In this document: positions 29,833 to 39,514 of the stretch, one piece after another | How positions within the stretch are numbered: position 1 is the stretch's first letter | How the letters are laid out: each line of letters begins with the position of its first letter | NCBI RefSeq assembly: GCF_008932435.1 | Contig: NZ_WBWE01000003.1 | Span: forward strand, 124,001-188,000 | Source: Brucella pseudintermedia | Lineage (GTDB): Bacteria > Pseudomonadota > Alphaproteobacteria > Rhizobiales > Rhizobiaceae | Direction: 5' to 3' | Length of the DNA: 64,000 nucleotides | Notes under the pieces: generated by a model | Database searches by the model: none | What the model saw: only the letters and a program-made list of their open reading frames with translations | Told to the model about the DNA's origin: nothing | Made by a program: the position numbers and the translations under genes

Positions 29833-30813
29833 ATGGCAGTCGTTGAACAGAAAATTGTGGATGCAGGCGAGGCGGGTATGCGGCTGGATCGCTGGTTCAA
29901 GGTCCACTATCCGGGACTTGGTTTCGGCCACCTGCAAAAACTTCTGCGGTCGGGGCAGATCCGTGTCGACGGTTCCCGCGCGAAGGCCGACACACGTGTT
30001 CAAGCCGGGCAGACTGTTCGCATTCCGCCCCTGGGCGTCGATGACAAATCCACCGGACCGGTTACGGCGCGAACAATCCGTAGCCAGCAGGACGGTGACG
30101 TGCTTTCGCAGATGCTTCTTTACGAAGACCCGAAAGTGTTCGTTTTCAACAAGCCAGCAGGGCTCGCTGTGCAGGGCGGGTCCGGCGTCTCGCGGCATAT
30201 CGACGGTATGCTGGAGGCATGGCGCAACAAGAAGGGCGAAAAGCCGCGCCTAGTGCACCGTATCGACCGTGATACGTCGGGCGTGCTCGTTGTGGCGCGT
30301 ACACGCGGCGCGGCACAGGCACTAACCGCCGCTTTTCGCGAGCGCGACACCAAGAAAACCTATTGGGCCTTGGTAAAAGGTGTTCCACGCAGGCGTGAGG
30401 ACAAGATTTCCACGTGGCTGGTCAAGGATCAGACACCGGACGGTGACAAGATGCGTGTCTGCCAGCATGGCGAGCCGGATTCCGACCATGCGGTCTCATA
30501 TTATCGCATCATCGAGAAGGCAGGCAACAACCTGACCTGGCTTGAGATGGAACCATATACGGGCAGGACTCATCAGTTGCGTGTTCATGCGGCCTATATC
30601 GGTCATCCAATTATCGGTGACCCCAAATATTTTGAAGCGGACCAGAATTGGGAGTTTCCGGGCGGGATACAAAAACGGCTGCATCTTCATGCGCGCCGTA
30701 TTCGCATCCCGAACCCGTCGGGCGGCATTATCGATGTGACGGCGCCATTGCCGCCACACATGGTGCAATCATGGAATCTGCTCGGCTTCGATGAGGAAAG
30801 CGCGGAAGATTAA
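29833..30813 (+). CDS. RluA/RluC-family rRNA pseudouridine synthase
   Basis: A 326-residue enzyme with an N-terminal S4 RNA-binding domain (about 12-75, GMRLDRWFKVHYPGLGFGHLQK) and the RluA catalytic domain, whose active-site aspartate is in LVHRIDRDTSGVLVV, followed by YTGRTHQLRVHAAYIGHPIIGDPKY. It is probably the RluC-type enzyme modifying 23S rRNA uridines near 955/2504/2580, but RluA-family specificity cannot be read from sequence alone. It precedes a DMT transporter by three bases. Confidence 0.92.
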   Translation: MAVVEQKIVDAGEAGMRLDRWFKVHYPGLGFGHLQKLLRSGQIRVDGSRAKADTRVQAGQTVRIPPLGVDDKSTGPVTARTIRSQQDGDVLSQMLLYEDPKVFVFNKPAGLAVQGGSGVSRHIDGMLEAWRNKKGEKPRLVHRIDRDTSGVLVVARTRGAAQALTAAFRERDTKKTYWALVKGVPRRREDKISTWLVKDQTPDGDKMRVCQHGEPDSDHAVSYYRIIEKAGNNLTWLEMEPYTGRTHQLRVHAAYIGHPIIGDPKYFEADQNWEFPGGIQKRLHLHARRIRIPNPSGGIIDVTAPLPPHMVQSWNLLGFDEESAED

Positions 30814-30816
30814 AAA

Positions 30817-31740
30817 ATGTCAGGCGAAGCGGGGGGATCGTCCGAAGGACGAGTTTCGTTCGATGGGCTGGCCATCATGCTGGTCATGTTCATTATGTTC
30901 AGTTGGGGGCTGAATCAGGTTGCCATCAAGATCGGCAATCAAGGATTCAATCCCATGCTCATGGCAGCAGGGCGCTCCGCGCTGGGCGGCATGTGCGTCT
31001 TTCTCTGGTGCCGTTGGCGTCGCATCCCGCTTTTCAAGCGTGATGGTACGCTCGCCGCCGGGATAGCTGCCGGATTGCTGTTCGGTACCGAGTTCGTCCT
31101 GATTTTTCTGGCGATGGAGCTGACGAGCGTGGGACGTGTAACGCTCATGATGAATGTCATGCCGTTCTGGGTCGCTATCGGCAGTCATTTTCTTTTGGGC
31201 GAACGAATGTCGGTTCGTGCTTTTATCGGCATGTGTATAGCCTTTCTGGGCGTGTTTCTGGTCTTTTCCGATCATGTCAGTCGTCCGGGACCCCACGCTG
31301 TCTACGGCGATATGCTAGCGCTGGTATCGGGTGTGTTGTGGGGCTTGACCACGCTGGTCATCAAGCGGACCCGACTTGCCTACACAGCGCCGGAAAAGAC
31401 GCTTCTTTACCAGTTGGTGATCGCAACGCTGGTGCCGCTGCCATTCATTTCGTTGAGCGGTCCTCTGCTTCGTAACCCGGATGCCCTGTCCACATCAGCC
31501 TTCCTGTTTCAGGCCGTATTCGTGGTGGCATTTACCTATCCGCTCTGGTTCTGGATGGTACGTCGATACCCCGCGTCGAAACTTTCTAATTTTGCCTTCC
31601 TCACGCCCGCTTTTGGCGTGTTATTGAGCGGCCTCATTCTGAGCGAGCCTTTGAGCTGGAAAATCTTTGCAGCTCTTGCGCTGATCGGTTGCGGACTGAT
31701 GATTATCAACAAGCCGGCAAAGGTATCCAACGCCCGATGA
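30817..31740 (+). CDS. DMT superfamily transporter (EamA)
   Basis: A 307-residue inner-membrane protein with ten predicted helices in two EamA repeats (about 17-145 and 158-298). The first includes LVMFIMFSWGLNQVAIKIGNQGFNP, and the second ends LNALIGCGLMII-like (LALIGCGLMIINKP). The substrate is unknown; relatives export amino acids or other metabolites. It starts three bases after the rlu stop, and its TGA overlaps the ATG of the HAD gene. Confidence 0.92.
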   Translation: MSGEAGGSSEGRVSFDGLAIMLVMFIMFSWGLNQVAIKIGNQGFNPMLMAAGRSALGGMCVFLWCRWRRIPLFKRDGTLAAGIAAGLLFGTEFVLIFLAMELTSVGRVTLMMNVMPFWVAIGSHFLLGERMSVRAFIGMCIAFLGVFLVFSDHVSRPGPHAVYGDMLALVSGVLWGLTTLVIKRTRLAYTAPEKTLLYQLVIATLVPLPFISLSGPLLRNPDALSTSAFLFQAVFVVAFTYPLWFWMVRRYPASKLSNFAFLTPAFGVLLSGLILSEPLSWKIFAALALIGCGLMIINKPAKVSNAR

Positions 31741-32408
31741 AACTTGTACTCTTCGATTGCGACGGAACGCTGGTCGATAGCGGTGATTTCATTCACAGAT
31801 GTATGGCGACCAGTTTTTCCGACGCTGGTCTGGAACCTCCCGCAATTGAGGAAACGCATTCGATCATTGGCCTGTCGTTGCATTTGGCTATTGCGAAGCT
31901 GTTGAACCGCGAACCGGACGAGCAGGTCCACTGGCTGACGCAACGCTACAAGGAAAACTTTGTGAAACTGCGTCAGGCTCCGGACTTCGTAGAGCCCCTC
32001 TATGATGGAATCCTGCCTCTTCTGACCGAACTCGGGGCGAGGAACGATCTCCTGCTGGGCATCGTAACGGGAAAATCCCAGCGCGGTGTCCGCTCTGTTT
32101 TCGAACGTCATGGCATCGGCCATCATTTCGTGGTGACACGTACCGCTGACGATTGCCCGTCAAAGCCGCATCCGGCCATGGTGCTTGAATCCTGCGCGGA
32201 AATGGGAATAGAACCCAATCGAACAATCGTTATCGGCGATGCCGTTTATGATATGCAGATGGCCCGTTCGGCAGGCGCTATGGCGGCAGGTGTCTCCTGG
32301 GGTTATCATAATAGGCAGGGACTGATAGAAGCTGGCGCCCATCACATTCTGGAAGCGCCATCCGAACTCTATGCATTGCTGCGGACTATGGACGCACAGG
32401 TCGTCTAG
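31737..32408 (+). CDS. HAD-family phosphatase (phosphoglycolate phosphatase-like)
   Basis: A 223-residue HAD hydrolase beginning MKLVLFDCDGTLVDS with the nucleophile motif DxDGT. Motif II (GIVTGKSQRGV), the motif III lysine (DCPSKPHPAMV) and motif IV (VIGDAVYDMQMARSAG) are all present. It has a small helical cap, as in phosphoglycolate phosphatase and pyrophosphatase PpaX; the substrate is not assigned. The ATG overlaps the DMT stop (ATGA); an upstream in-frame ATG inside the transporter gene is not used. Confidence 0.93.
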   Translation: MKLVLFDCDGTLVDSGDFIHRCMATSFSDAGLEPPAIEETHSIIGLSLHLAIAKLLNREPDEQVHWLTQRYKENFVKLRQAPDFVEPLYDGILPLLTELGARNDLLLGIVTGKSQRGVRSVFERHGIGHHFVVTRTADDCPSKPHPAMVLESCAEMGIEPNRTIVIGDAVYDMQMARSAGAMAAGVSWGYHNRQGLIEAGAHHILEAPSELYALLRTMDAQVV

Positions 32409-32454
32409 TTGTCGAGCCTTGCACCGAGTTAGCGACACAGAACTGGACAAATCT

Positions 32455-33237
32455 ATGCGTAATATTTTGAGCGATCTTGAAGCAGGAAAGCAGCTTTCCG
32501 ACGAGAACCCTATCGTGCGTGCGCAAAAGCAGATGCTGGCACAGCTGCCCAAACGCTTTTATGAAAAAGCGCAAGTAGCGGAAGTTGAAGGCGGTTTTGC
32601 TGTCCATCTGGACGGCCGTCCGGTAAAGACGCCAGCGCGCAGCCTGCTGCTGTTACCGACCAAAACGGCTGCTCAGATCGTGGCGGACGAGTTTGCCGCT
32701 CAGGAAAAGGTCATCGATCCCGGCAAAATGCCTGCAACGCGTTTGGTCAACACGGCAATCGATGGGATTACGCAGGACCCTCAAGCGGTTTTCGAGGATA
32801 TTCTACGGTTCGCAGGCACGGATATGCTTTGCTATCGCGCCGACAGTCCGCAAGAACTCGTTTCTCGTCAGACCCAGCAATGGGACCCGTTGATCGACTG
32901 GATGGAAGGGCTTGGGGCGCGGTTTTCGCTCGCCGAAGGTGTGATGCATATAGAGCAGCCACGTGAAGCCATAGCGGCCTTTGGCGTCCATCTATCTGCT
33001 TTTAAAGATCCGATCGCGCTGGCATCTCTGCACACGATGACGACGCTGACGGGGTCGGCGATTATTGCACTGGCTATCGCCAAAGGCGAAGTGTCCGCAG
33101 AACATGGCTGGCAGCTGGCCCACATCGATGAGGATTGGACCGTGGAGCATTGGGGAACCGATGCGGAAGCAGTAGAGCGCCGCAGGAATCGGGAAATCGA
33201 AATGATGATGGCTGCCCGCATGCTCGCAGCACTTTAA
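32455..33237 (+). CDS. ATP12 family F1-ATPase assembly chaperone
   Basis: A 260-residue protein of the ATP12 family, which in mitochondria binds the alpha subunit during F1 assembly. Recognisable segments: KRFYEKAQVAEVEGGFAVHLDGRPVKTPAR, VDEFAAQEKVIDPGKMPATRLVNTAIDG, and the C-terminal EDWTVEHWGTDAEAVERR. ATP12 is confined to alphaproteobacteria and mitochondria. The ATG at 32455 gives the family start; earlier in-frame codons overlap the HAD gene. It is followed by a strong terminator. Confidence 0.95.
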   Translation: MRNILSDLEAGKQLSDENPIVRAQKQMLAQLPKRFYEKAQVAEVEGGFAVHLDGRPVKTPARSLLLLPTKTAAQIVADEFAAQEKVIDPGKMPATRLVNTAIDGITQDPQAVFEDILRFAGTDMLCYRADSPQELVSRQTQQWDPLIDWMEGLGARFSLAEGVMHIEQPREAIAAFGVHLSAFKDPIALASLHTMTTLTGSAIIALAIAKGEVSAEHGWQLAHIDEDWTVEHWGTDAEAVERRRNREIEMMMAARMLAAL

Positions 33238-33264
33238 ATAAGAGGTCTATTATATTGATCTGAT

Positions 33265-33297
33265 AAAGAAACCCCGGCAATGCCGGGGTTTCTTTTT
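33265..33297 (+). terminator. Strong terminator after the ATP12 gene
   Basis: A 14-bp stem (arms 33265-33278 and 33282-33295) with a three-base loop followed by T-rich sequence ends the rlu-DMT-HAD-ATP12 series. Confidence 0.9.
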
Positions 33298-33343
33298 GCG
33301 TGCAATCATCAAATGTTGCACGTCGTTCCCCTCGGTGGAAAAG

Positions 33344-33379
33344 TAAAAAACGCGCGGATAGCGTAAACGGCGTCCGCGT
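33344..33379 (-). terminator. Terminator downstream of glnA
   Basis: On the minus strand, just after the glnA stop, CGCGGA and TCCGCG (33353-33358 and 33373-33378) pair and are followed by a T6-7 tract (complement of 33344-33350). Stem is short, but the position and T-tract are right. Confidence 0.6.
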
Positions 33380-33385
33380 ACTTTT

Positions 33386-34795
33386 TTAAACCGAGTAATA
33401 CATGTCGTACTCGACCGGGTGCGGCGTCGTTTCATAGCGCATCACTTCGGCCATCTTGAGTTCGATGAAGCTGTCGATCTGATCGTCGTCGAACACACCG
33501 CCGGCCTTGAGGAATTCACGATCCTTGTCGAGCGACTGCAGGGCTTCGCGCAGCGAACCGCAGACGGTTGGAATCTTCTTCAGTTCCTTGGCAGGCAGAT
33601 CGTAAAGATCCTTATCCATGGCCTGTCCCGGGTGAATCTTGTTTTTGATGCCGTCAAGACCAGCCATCAGCAGGGCAGCAAAGCACAGATAGGGGTTGGC
33701 CGCCGGGTCAGGGAAGCGAACTTCCAGACGCTTGGACTTCGGCGAATTACCGAACGGAATGCGGCAGGAAGCGGAACGATTGCGCGCCGAATAGGCAAGC
33801 AGAACCGGAGCTTCGTAACCAGGAACCAGGCGCTTGTAGGAGTTCGTCGACGGATTGGTGAAGGCATTCACGGCCTTTGCGTGCTTGATGACGCCGCCGA
33901 TGAAATACAGGCAGTTTTCCGACAGTCCGGCATATTCATTGCCAGCGAAAGTCGGTTTGCCTTCTTTCCAGATCGAGAAGTGGACGTGCATGCCCGAGCC
34001 GTTGTCGCCGAAGATCGGCTTCGGCATGAAGGTTGCGGTCTTGCCATAAGCGTTGGCTACCTGATGCACGACATACTTGTAGATCTGCATCTTGTCCGCG
34101 TTGCGGACCAGCGTGTCGAATTTGACGCCGAGTTCGTGCTGGGCGGATGCCACTTCGTGGTGGTGCTTTTCGACGGTGACACCCATTTCGGTGAGCACGG
34201 TGAGCATTTCCGAGCGCATGTCCTGCGCGCTGTCGATCGGCGGAACCGGGAAATAACCGCCCTTCACGCGCGGGCGGTGGCCAAGGTTGCCTGTTTCATA
34301 GTCGGTGTCGTCATTCGACGGAAGTTCGGTCGAATCAAGCTTGAAACCAGTATTGTATGGGTCGGCCTTGTACTTCACGTCATCGAAGACAAAGAATTCA
34401 GCCTCCGGGCCAACATAGACGGTATCGCCGATACCGAGCGATTTCATGTAGGCTTCGGCCTTCTTTGCTGTCGTGCGCGGATCGCGGCCATAGGCTTCGC
34501 CCGAAATGGGATCCAGAATATCGCAAAGGATGACGAGCGTGGACTGAGCGAAGAACGGATCGATATGGGCGGTCGTCGGATCCGGCATCAGAACCATGTC
34601 GGATTCGTTGATTGCCTTCCAGCCGGCGATGGAAGAGCCGTCGAACATCACGCCGTCGACAAACATGTCTTCGTCGACGAGGCCGATATCCATCGTGACG
34701 TGCTGCAGCTTACCCTTCGGATCGGTGAAGCGAAGGTCGACAAACTTGATGTCGTTGTCTTTGATTTGTTTGAGAATATCGTTGGCAGTCGTCAT
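33386..34795 (-). CDS. glnA: Glutamine synthetase, type I
   Basis: Assimilates ammonium onto glutamate with ATP. The 469-residue protein is the usual GSI length, with DGSSIAGW, the EAEFFVFD segment, [10 protein letters not shown], the [11 protein letters not shown] sequence and the adenylylation site Tyr near residue 397 in [12 protein letters not shown]. That site allows control by the GlnE/GlnB cascade. It follows glnB (44 bases downstream on the same strand), the standard alphaproteobacterial glnBA operon. Confidence 0.98.
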   Translation of the reverse strand: MTTANDILKQIKDNDIKFVDLRFTDPKGKLQHVTMDIGLVDEDMFVDGVMFDGSSIAGWKAINESDMVLMPDPTTAHIDPFFAQSTLVILCDILDPISGEAYGRDPRTTAKKAEAYMKSLGIGDTVYVGPEAEFFVFDDVKYKADPYNTGFKLDSTELPSNDDTDYETGNLGHRPRVKGGYFPVPPIDSAQDMRSEMLTVLTEMGVTVEKHHHEVASAQHELGVKFDTLVRNADKMQIYKYVVHQVANAYGKTATFMPKPIFGDNGSGMHVHFSIWKEGKPTFAGNEYAGLSENCLYFIGGVIKHAKAVNAFTNPSTNSYKRLVPGYEAPVLLAYSARNRSASCRIPFGNSPKSKRLEVRFPDPAANPYLCFAALLMAGLDGIKNKIHPGQAMDKDLYDLPAKELKKIPTVCGSLREALQSLDKDREFLKAGGVFDDDQIDSFIELKMAEVMRYETTPHPVEYDMYYSV

Positions 34796-34839
34796 ATTAA
34801 TTCCCTGTTTGCACGACGATGGATTGTATGCAGGTATTG

Positions 34840-35488
<649 letters not shown>

Positions 35489-36991
35489 ATGTACGAGTTG
35501 CTGACCCCGCAGGAAATGGCAGAAGCGGACCGCCGGACGATCAAGACCGGTATCAAGGATGGCTTTTCCTTGATGCTGGCGGCAGGGCGTGCCGTTGCGG
35601 ATGTCGCGCAGGGTATGTTCCCCGGCAATTCGCCGGTCGCGGTTTTGTGTGGACCTGGCAATAACGGTGGCGATGGCTATGTCGCGGCGCAGTATTTGCT
35701 GGAAGCCGGTCTGGAGGTCGTATGTTTCGCATCAGCTCCCCCGCGAAAGGGTTCGGATGCCATGCGCGCATCGCTTTTTTACAAGGGACCGGTCTCGAAT
35801 CTGAGTGAGTTTTCGGTCGTTAGTTTCGGGGGCGTGATTGATGCTTTATTCGGTGCGGGGCTCGTCCGCGATATTCATGGAGCCGAAGCCGTTGCGATCG
35901 ACACGGTGAACAGCTCGGGCGTGCCGGTGGTGGCGGTTGATCTGCCAAGCGGCATTTCCGGCGAGGGAGGGGACGTTCTGGGCACCGCGATCCGAGCGCG
36001 CGCCACAGTCACGTTTTTTCGCAAGAAACCCGGCCATCTGCTACAGCCGGGAAGGGCCCATTGCGGCGTTCTTCATGTCGCAGATATCGGTATTCCCGAC
36101 CACATACTTGCAGCCATCGAACCCAAGACGTTTGAAAATGCTCCCGAGCTTTGGGAAGGTGCCCTACCTGTGCTCGGAGTGGAAGCCTATAAGTATAGTC
36201 GCGGCCATGCCGCGGTGTTTTCAGGCGGCGCTCATTCGACCGGAGCCGCGCGTCTTTCGGCTCTCGCCACGGCTCGCGTTGGGGCAGGGGCCGTTACGCT
36301 TCTGTCTCCGCCCGATGCGATGGCGATTAATGCTGCTAACCTGACCAGCATCATGGTTCGCGAAACCCGTTGCCTGAAGGATGTTCGGCAGTTTTTCGCT
36401 GAGCGCAAGGTTGGTGCAGCGGTGCTCGGTCCGGGCTACGGAAATCCCGCATTCGCTCGTGAACATGCGCTATTTCTTGCTAATAGCGGACTTGAGGGAT
36501 TTCACGGTCTCGTTCTCGATGCCGATGGGATTACTGCTTTTGAACACAATCCAGACGAGCTTTTCGATTGTCGACGGGACGCACGGTCTGCACTCGTGCT
36601 GACGCCGCATGAAGGCGAGTTTCGACGGCTTTTTCCGGATATTGCAAAGGCGACGGTCTCGAAGATTGAAAAGGCCCGCGAGGCTGCAAAGCGCGCCAAT
36701 GCGGTCATTATATATAAGGGGCCTGATAGCGTGATTGCGGAACCGGGAGGGCTGGCCGTGGTCAACGCCAATGGAACTCCTTTGCTGGCAACGGCAGGAT
36801 CAGGCGATGTTCTGACCGGAATTGTTTGCGGCTTGCTTGCGCAGGGCATGCCCGCATTCGCGGCCGCCTGTGCGTCCGTGTGGATGCATGCGGATGCCGC
36901 CCGGCGTTTCGGTCACGGACTTATCGCTGAAGATTTGCAAGCCCAATTGCCCGCCGTCTTATCCACGCTGGCCCGTGTCTCCCGAAATTAG
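35489..36991 (+). CDS. nnr: NAD(P)H-hydrate repair enzyme, bifunctional epimerase/dehydratase
   Basis: Repairs hydrated NAD(P)H. The 500-residue protein has an N-terminal YjeF epimerase domain (about 1-215; CGPGNNGGDGYVAAQYL) and a C-terminal ADP-dependent dehydratase domain of the ribokinase type (about 225-500; LTPHEGEFRRLFPD and the final GSGDVLTGIVCGLLAQG). Start ATG 35489, with AAAGG upstream; a GTG at 35471 is less likely. Its 3' end overlaps the stop of the next minus-strand gene by four bases. Confidence 0.94.
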   Translation: MYELLTPQEMAEADRRTIKTGIKDGFSLMLAAGRAVADVAQGMFPGNSPVAVLCGPGNNGGDGYVAAQYLLEAGLEVVCFASAPPRKGSDAMRASLFYKGPVSNLSEFSVVSFGGVIDALFGAGLVRDIHGAEAVAIDTVNSSGVPVVAVDLPSGISGEGGDVLGTAIRARATVTFFRKKPGHLLQPGRAHCGVLHVADIGIPDHILAAIEPKTFENAPELWEGALPVLGVEAYKYSRGHAAVFSGGAHSTGAARLSALATARVGAGAVTLLSPPDAMAINAANLTSIMVRETRCLKDVRQFFAERKVGAAVLGPGYGNPAFAREHALFLANSGLEGFHGLVLDADGITAFEHNPDELFDCRRDARSALVLTPHEGEFRRLFPDIAKATVSKIEKAREAAKRANAVIIYKGPDSVIAEPGGLAVVNANGTPLLATAGSGDVLTGIVCGLLAQGMPAFAAACASVWMHADAARRFGHGLIAEDLQAQLPAVLSTLARVSRN

Positions 36992-37248
36992 CGGCGGGAT
37001 GTGCGGCTGTTCCCGGTGCCGACATCAACGGTTATGCTGCCCGAGATCGATACATCGGTGTTGCCGACACGGAAATTCTTCCAGTTGCCGGTTGGCGCCT
37101 GATCCGGTTCTGGGGCGGGGGGCGGAGCGGACACGATGGGTTTTGGAGCTTGTACGCCCGGCAAGCCCGGTGATCCGTCATTCGCGGTGGCCGGTGATAT
37201 TGCGGCCAGGAAAATCGTGCCCAATACGAGACAATGCTGTGCAGACAT
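36988..37248 (-). CDS. Small secreted protein, unknown
   Basis: An 86-residue protein with a signal peptide (cleavage near ATA-ND, about residue 22), a Pro/Ala-rich middle and a short beta-like tail (RVGNTDVSISGSITVDVGTG). An AGGGA site precedes the ATG. It lies ten bases downstream of gph on the same strand, so it is likely co-transcribed. I do not recognise a family; the tail could be a small periplasmic or surface domain. It is probably real given signal peptide, site and operon position. Confidence 0.6.
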   Translation of the reverse strand: MSAQHCLVLGTIFLAAISPATANDGSPGLPGVQAPKPIVSAPPPAPEPDQAPTGNWKNFRVGNTDVSISGSITVDVGTGNSRTSRR

Positions 37249-37258
37249 TACCGTTTCC

Positions 37259-37960
37259 CTACACCGGATCGGTTACGGCAGCGATAAGTTCGTCTGCCAT
37301 TTCGAGCGTAAACTCATCGAAATGCGAGATGACGCGGCTCGGACCATAATGCTGCACGGGCAGATCGGTATATCCGAAATCGACCGCAACAACGGGAATT
37401 CCAGCCGCCTTCGCAGTGTCAATGTCGGTTCGGCTATCCCCTACCATGATGGCCCGTTCGCGATTGCCGCCGGCCCGTGTGATGGTGTCGATAAGATGAC
37501 GTGGATCGGGTTTGCGATAAGCAAACGTATCGGCCCCGCAGATCGCAGCAAATCGTGCGGCTTCGCCCATGGAAGTCAGGAGTTTTACCGACAGGGCCTC
37601 GAACTTGTTCGTGCAGACCGCCAGTTCATAACCACTTGCGGAGAAGCGGTCCATTGCTTCTAGTACGCCTGGAAAGAAGGTAGAATGCCCTGGCATATTA
37701 TTCGCGTAATGCTCGCGGAACTCTTCTACGAGATTATCGAGCTGTGCCTCATCTGCCTGTTTCTGTTGCGCAGCGAACGCGCGTTCGATCATGACGCGCC
37801 CGCCTTGCCCCACAAATTTCCGCAGTGATTCACGATCTGCCGTTTTCAGTCCAGATATTGCCAGGCAGTGATTAAGGCTATCGAGAAGATCAGGCGCTGT
37901 ATCGACAAGGGTTCCGTCGAGATCGAAAACGATGATGGGCTTGAGATTAGCAGCAGACAT
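37259..37960 (-). CDS. gph: Phosphoglycolate phosphatase
   Basis: A 233-residue HAD phosphatase with IIVFDLDGTLVDTAPDLLDSLNHCL, AVCTNKFEALSVKLL, the conserved lysine in YRKPDPRHL and IMVGDSRTDIDTAKAAG, the Gph signature including DTA. It hydrolyses 2-phosphoglycolate, a product of DNA repair. The start at 37960 fits the family; the longer open frame upstream is not conserved. It is a second HAD phosphatase in this window, clearly different from the one at 31.7 kb. Confidence 0.93.
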   Translation of the reverse strand: MSAANLKPIIVFDLDGTLVDTAPDLLDSLNHCLAISGLKTADRESLRKFVGQGGRVMIERAFAAQQKQADEAQLDNLVEEFREHYANNMPGHSTFFPGVLEAMDRFSASGYELAVCTNKFEALSVKLLTSMGEAARFAAICGADTFAYRKPDPRHLIDTITRAGGNRERAIMVGDSRTDIDTAKAAGIPVVAVDFGYTDLPVQHYGPSRVISHFDEFTLEMADELIAAVTDPV

Positions 37961-38157
37961 TAGCTTCTCGTGTGTGAAAAAGAGGAATAGAAAACTCCTA
38001 TCTGATTGTCGTCGCCGGCTCAACCTCATGATCAGATTTGCCTAAAATCCGAAATTCTGCGTCATAGTTCGAATAGAAGCTTTGTTGCGCCGCGCCCGCA
38101 TGCTAGAGGCGAACCGGATGATAATGAGAATCCACCGGGATTTCGGGGAACTTGGGT

Positions 38158-38856
38158 ATGGATGAAGCTCGCAAACTGAAAATTGCAGCAGCCGCAGAAG
38201 CACTTACACACGTCAGGGACGGAATGCGTCTGGGAATCGGTACCGGTTCAACTGCCGAGGAATTCGTGCGATTGCTTGCTGAAAAGGTAAACAGCGGTTT
38301 CAACATCATTGGCGTGCCCACTTCCGAGCGTACCGCGAAGCTTTGCGAGGAACTCGGAGTTCCGCTTACAACGCTTGAAGAAACACCCCATCTCGATCTC
38401 ACGATTGACGGTGCAGATGAAGTCGATACCAATCTCTCGCTCATCAAGGGCGGTGGCGGTGCGCTTCTTCGGGAAAAGATCGTTGCTGCCGCTTCTGATG
38501 CAATGATTGTCATTGCTGACAGTTCCAAGGTGGTCGAAACGCTTGGACGTTTTCCTCTGCCAGTGGAAGTCAATCGTTTCGGTCTTGGCGCGACCATTCG
38601 CGCTATTGAGGAAGCAGCTGCAAAGTGTGGTCTTGCAGGCCCGCTGGCACTGCGTTTAAAAGATGGCTCACCCTTCGTAACAGACGGTGGGCATTATATC
38701 GTGGATGCATCTTTTGGCCGCATTCCCGATCCAAAGACGCTATCTGACGCTCTCTTCGCAATTCCAGGCGTTGTCGAGCACGGACTTTTCATCGGACTCG
38801 CGCGTGCGGCAGTGATTGCCGGTAACGACGGCATCCGCACCATGAACCGGTCTTGA
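38158..38856 (+). CDS. rpiA: Ribose-5-phosphate isomerase A
   Basis: Interconverts ribulose 5-phosphate and ribose 5-phosphate. The 232-residue protein has the N-terminal [18 protein letters not shown], the [11 protein letters not shown] substrate loop and the [14 protein letters not shown] motif with the active-site lysine. ATG 38158 has GGGGAA seven bases upstream; TTG 38152 would add two residues. It stands before the DUF2059 gene by 24 bases and may form an operon with it. Confidence 0.97.
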   Translation: MDEARKLKIAAAAEALTHVRDGMRLGIGTGSTAEEFVRLLAEKVNSGFNIIGVPTSERTAKLCEELGVPLTTLEETPHLDLTIDGADEVDTNLSLIKGGGGALLREKIVAAASDAMIVIADSSKVVETLGRFPLPVEVNRFGLGATIRAIEEAAAKCGLAGPLALRLKDGSPFVTDGGHYIVDASFGRIPDPKTLSDALFAIPGVVEHGLFIGLARAAVIAGNDGIRTMNRS

Positions 38857-38880
38857 ACTGATTGAACGGAGTACTGACTT

Positions 38881-39417
38881 ATGATCCCGGCAACTGGCTT
38901 TCGCCGTCTGATTGCACCGTTTTCCGCGCTCGTACTGATGTCGGGCATTCACGCAGCATCGGCACAGGAAATCTCTGAAGCTCACTTGGAAGCTGCCCGC
39001 GCTGCTATTTCTGCAATTAATGCTACCGAGCAGTTCGACGAAATTCTTCCGAATGCGGCGCGCTCCCTGAAGGGCGAACTGATCCAGAAAGATCCGAATC
39101 TTGAAGCCCTCATCACCAAGACGGTCGATGACAAGGCTCTCGCTCTTGCTTCCCGTCGCGCAGATCTCGAGACCGAATCTGCCCGTGCTTACGCGAAGGC
39201 TTTTTCGGAAGACGAACTAAAGGCTATCGCAGCATTCTATACGTCGCCTGCAGGCAAGAAGCTCTTGTCGGAAGGCCCAATCGTGACACGTGAAGTCGTC
39301 AAGGCTGCAAATATCTGGCAGAACGGAATTGCCCGCGATCTGGCTACCAGTGTGGCGGAAGTTCTGGCTGCTCAGGCTGGGGCTGCTGCCGCTCCGGCAC
39401 AGCCAGCACAGCAGTAA
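38881..39417 (+). CDS. DUF2059 family periplasmic protein
   Basis: A 178-residue protein with a signal peptide (cleavage near ASA-QE, about residue 29) and a helical DUF2059 domain. The most conserved part is the SARAYAKAFSEDELKAIAAFYTSP stretch (about residues 100-125), followed by AGKKLLSEGP. The tail is Ala/Gln/Pro-rich. Function unknown. A terminator follows. Confidence 0.9.
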   Translation: MIPATGFRRLIAPFSALVLMSGIHAASAQEISEAHLEAARAAISAINATEQFDEILPNAARSLKGELIQKDPNLEALITKTVDDKALALASRRADLETESARAYAKAFSEDELKAIAAFYTSPAGKKLLSEGPIVTREVVKAANIWQNGIARDLATSVAEVLAAQAGAAAAPAQPAQQ

Positions 39418-39441
39418 TTTCCAGCGGTAACGTGTGATTTG

Positions 39442-39467
39442 AAAGCCCGGTCACTTGGCCGGGCTTT
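39442..39467 (+). terminator. Terminator after the DUF2059 gene
   Basis: AAAGCCCGG (39442-39450) pairs with CCGGGCTTT (39459-39467), followed by TTTCTTTTG. A clear intrinsic terminator before gor. Confidence 0.9.
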
Positions 39468-39514
39468 TTCTTTTGCCTACATATCGGCCAACCTAATGTT
39501 TTTTGGAGAATCCC